From positions 1 through 64,000 of the forward strand of contig JAEZGS010000014.1 in NCBI GenBank assembly GCA_023437225.1: a stretch of 64,000 bases of DNA. The letters run 5' to 3'. Below the pieces are notes generated by a model, which saw only the letters and a program-made list of their open reading frames with translations, was not told the DNA's origin and did not search any database. This document shows positions 62,271 to 64,000 of this stretch, piece after piece. Source of the DNA: Bacteroidota bacterium. GTDB lineage: Bacteria > Bacteroidota > Bacteroidia > Chitinophagales > Chitinophagaceae. A program made the position numbers and the translations under genes. Positions within the stretch are counted from its first letter, which is position 1, and every line of letters starts with the position of its first letter.

Positions 62271-64000
62271 TTATTTAACTTCCTGCATCTCTACAAGTTT
62301 CCTGTAGAAACCTTCCGCTTCAATGAGTTGTTGATGCGTACCGCGTTCAACTATACGTCCTTTCTGCAATACAATGATCTCATCGGCATACCGTATCGTG
62401 CTTAATCTGTGTGCAATCACAATGCTGGTGCGGTTTTGCATCATCTTGTTTATTGCATCCTGCACAAGTTTCTCACTCTCGGTATCGAGTGACGAAGTAG
62501 CTTCATCGAGGATTAATATCGGCGGATTTTTTAATACGGCACGAGCAATCGTTACACGTTGTCGCTCACCACCGCTGAGTTTGCTGCCACGATCACCGAT
62601 ATTGGTATCGTATTGTTCGTCTTTGTTGGTAATGAACTGATGTGCGTTTGCTACAATCGCTGCCTGCCTGATCTCATCGATAGGAGTGCCTGGTTTTCCC
62701 AACGCGATATTATTAGCGATGGTATCGTTAAACAATATTGGCTCCTGTGTAACAATTCCCATATGATCGCGCAGCGATTGCAATGAATATTCTTTGATAT
62801 CGATGCCATCGATCAATAATTCACCTGATGTTGCATCGTGGAATCTTGGAATGAGATCCGCAAGCGTAGATTTACCTGCGCCCGACGAACCCACAAGTGC
62901 AACCGTGGTTCCTTTTTTTATTTTCAGGTTAATGTTATCAAGAACCGTCACATCATTATATGCAAAGCTCACGTTACGAAACTCTATGCAATCATTAAAT
63001 GCAGTCAGTTTCTTACCATCTGTCTTTTCTACAACAGTCACAGGTGCTTCAAGTACTTCTTCGATTCGTCGTATGGCGGCAGCACCTCTCTGTACATTAT
63101 AAAAGGCAGTGGACAATCCTTTAGCAGGGTTAATGATCTGTGTAAAGAAAACGATGTACGTAATAAAGCTATCGGGTGCCATCAACTCCTGGTCTAGTAC
63201 CAGTTGGCCACCAAACCAAAGCACAACGCTCAACACAAGCACGCCAAGAAACTCAGATAAAGGCGATGCAAGGTCACGACGGAATATCATCTTGTTGCGA
63301 AGATGATTCAGTGTATCGTTACTGTGGAAGAACTTATTGCGGACAACGGATTCCGCATTGAAAGCTTTTATCACGCGCAATCCGCCAAGTGTTTCATCGA
63401 GAATAGACATCAATACACCCTGCTCATGTTGAGCAGAGCTTGATTGTTTTTTTAATGAGCGACTGATTCGGCCAATGATAAATCCTGTGAGAGGAAGCAG
63501 AATAAAAATGAATAATGTAAGCGTCGGGCTCAGCAATATCAACACAGAGAGGATGATGATGATGGTCATTGGTTCACGGATCATTGCTTCAAGTGTGCTG
63601 ATAACACTCCATTCAATTTCGTTAGAGTCGTTACTCATGCGACTGATAATATCACCTTTCCTTTGCTCGGTAAAATAGCCGATAGGTAACTGGAGGATCT
63701 TGCTGAAAAGATCGGCGCGTAGTCTTTGTAGCACGCGGTTACGCATTGGCGCAAGAATGCGATAAGAGATGTATATAAAGAAGTTCTTGAAAAATATACC
63801 CGTAATGATCAGAATACAGATGGCACCCAATGCATAAGTTGTATTGTGTTCGCTGATCAGCCGGCTGATGAAAAATTTCAGATAATCCAATATGCCGTTA
63901 GCCGAGAATGTAAACTCCGGTTCGGCTTCAACTGTTTTTTCCATTCCGAATAACATCTTCAAGAATGGAGCAAGCAGCGCAAGAGACACCAGGGAGAACA
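62271..64000 (-). CDS. ABC exporter of the MsbA type (partial at window edge)
   Basis: The gene runs off the right edge; the frame is open through 64000 and the beginning of the protein is missing (probably 20-40 residues). The visible 570-odd residues hold a six-helix membrane domain (about 1-310) and an ATPase domain with Walker A GSSGAGKSTLAD, LSGGERQR, Walker B LILDEATSSLD and the switch histidine in AHRLST. As a half-transporter it works as a dimer, exporting lipid or drug-like substrates. The GTG at 63989 is not taken as a real start because the reading frame continues with hydrophobic codons. Confidence 0.93.
   Translation of the reverse strand, partial: FSLVSLALLAPFLKMLFGMEKTVEAEPEFTFSANGILDYLKFFISRLISEHNTTYALGAICILIITGIFFKNFFIYISYRILAPMRNRVLQRLRADLFSKILQLPIGYFTEQRKGDIISRMSNDSNEIEWSVISTLEAMIREPMTIIIILSVLILLSPTLTLFIFILLPLTGFIIGRISRSLKKQSSSAQHEQGVLMSILDETLGGLRVIKAFNAESVVRNKFFHSNDTLNHLRNKMIFRRDLASPLSEFLGVLVLSVVLWFGGQLVLDQELMAPDSFITYIVFFTQIINPAKGLSTAFYNVQRGAAAIRRIEEVLEAPVTVVEKTDGKKLTAFNDCIEFRNVSFAYNDVTVLDNINLKIKKGTTVALVGSSGAGKSTLADLIPRFHDATSGELLIDGIDIKEYSLQSLRDHMGIVTQEPILFNDTIANNIALGKPGTPIDEIRQAAIVANAHQFITNKDEQYDTNIGDRGSKLSGGERQRVTIARAVLKNPPILILDEATSSLDTESEKLVQDAINKMMQNRTSIVIAHRLSTIRYADEIIVLQKGRIVERGTHQQLIEAEGFYRKLVEMQEVK

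Overview
The window looks like chromosome of a member of the Bacteroidota, most likely the Chitinophagaceae or a close relative; the genus cannot be named from sequence alone. Pointers are: promoter -7 boxes of the TAnnTTTG type, a NusG-like antiterminator heading a polysaccharide operon, a secreted FG-GAP protein with a type IX secretion sorting tail, a DksA-like protein that lacks the four zinc cysteines, and a C5-type haem gene set.

Layout. 0.3-7.6 kb (minus strand): seven-gene haem operon hemA-hemC-hemD-hemE-hemF-hemB-hemL, with a promoter before hemA and a terminator after hemL. 7.7-10.0 kb: a single-pass membrane protein with a beta-rich periplasmic part and a cytoplasmic tail, and an orphan LuxR-type response regulator. 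10.3-31.9 kb: polysaccharide locus 1 (EPS1): UpxY/NusG-like protein, short Wza lipoprotein, Wzc with tyrosine kinase, Wzx, Wzy, three glycosyltransferases, two asparagine-synthase-like amidotransferases, a DUF354 protein, an oxidoreductase, an unrecognised enzyme, WecB, a WcaJ-type initiating transferase, an MBOAT acyltransferase and an SGNH protein. A rho-independent terminator closes it. 32.4-46.8 kb: polysaccharide locus 2 (EPS2): gmd, long SLBB-type Wza, Wzz without kinase, Wzx, Wzy, two glycosyltransferases, an FkbM methyltransferase, a WecG/TagA transferase, a second WcaJ and a Wzi-like protein, with a convergent GT2 gene after it. 47.9-54.8 kb: the rest of haem synthesis (hemH, hemJ, hemN) around a large secreted FG-GAP protein. 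55.6-64 kb: ileS, a DksA-like gene, an S9 peptidase and an ABC exporter cut by the window edge.

How it works together. The haem genes on both sides cover every step from glutamyl-tRNA to protohaem, so the two polysaccharide loci appear to sit inside an ancestral haem neighbourhood. EPS1 and EPS2 are each nearly complete Wzx/Wzy systems. Their upstream regions share an exact 16-nt block, a second ACTACTA block and a TAnnTTTG box at identical spacing, which suggests joint control, plausibly by the adjacent LuxR-type regulator. The middle of EPS1 (about 13.2-31.78 kb) is visibly AT-richer than its flanks and ends inside a gene whose last 51 codons are the tail of a gmd gene. This is the scar expected from cassette replacement.

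Outside the polysaccharide region, several gene ends carry degenerate 7-8 bp tandem arrays (RTGCTART, GAGAAACR, CCGAYTA, CGCATTT). Some abut or supply the stop codon of the neighbouring gene. No tRNA, rRNA, CRISPR array or transposase was recognised.
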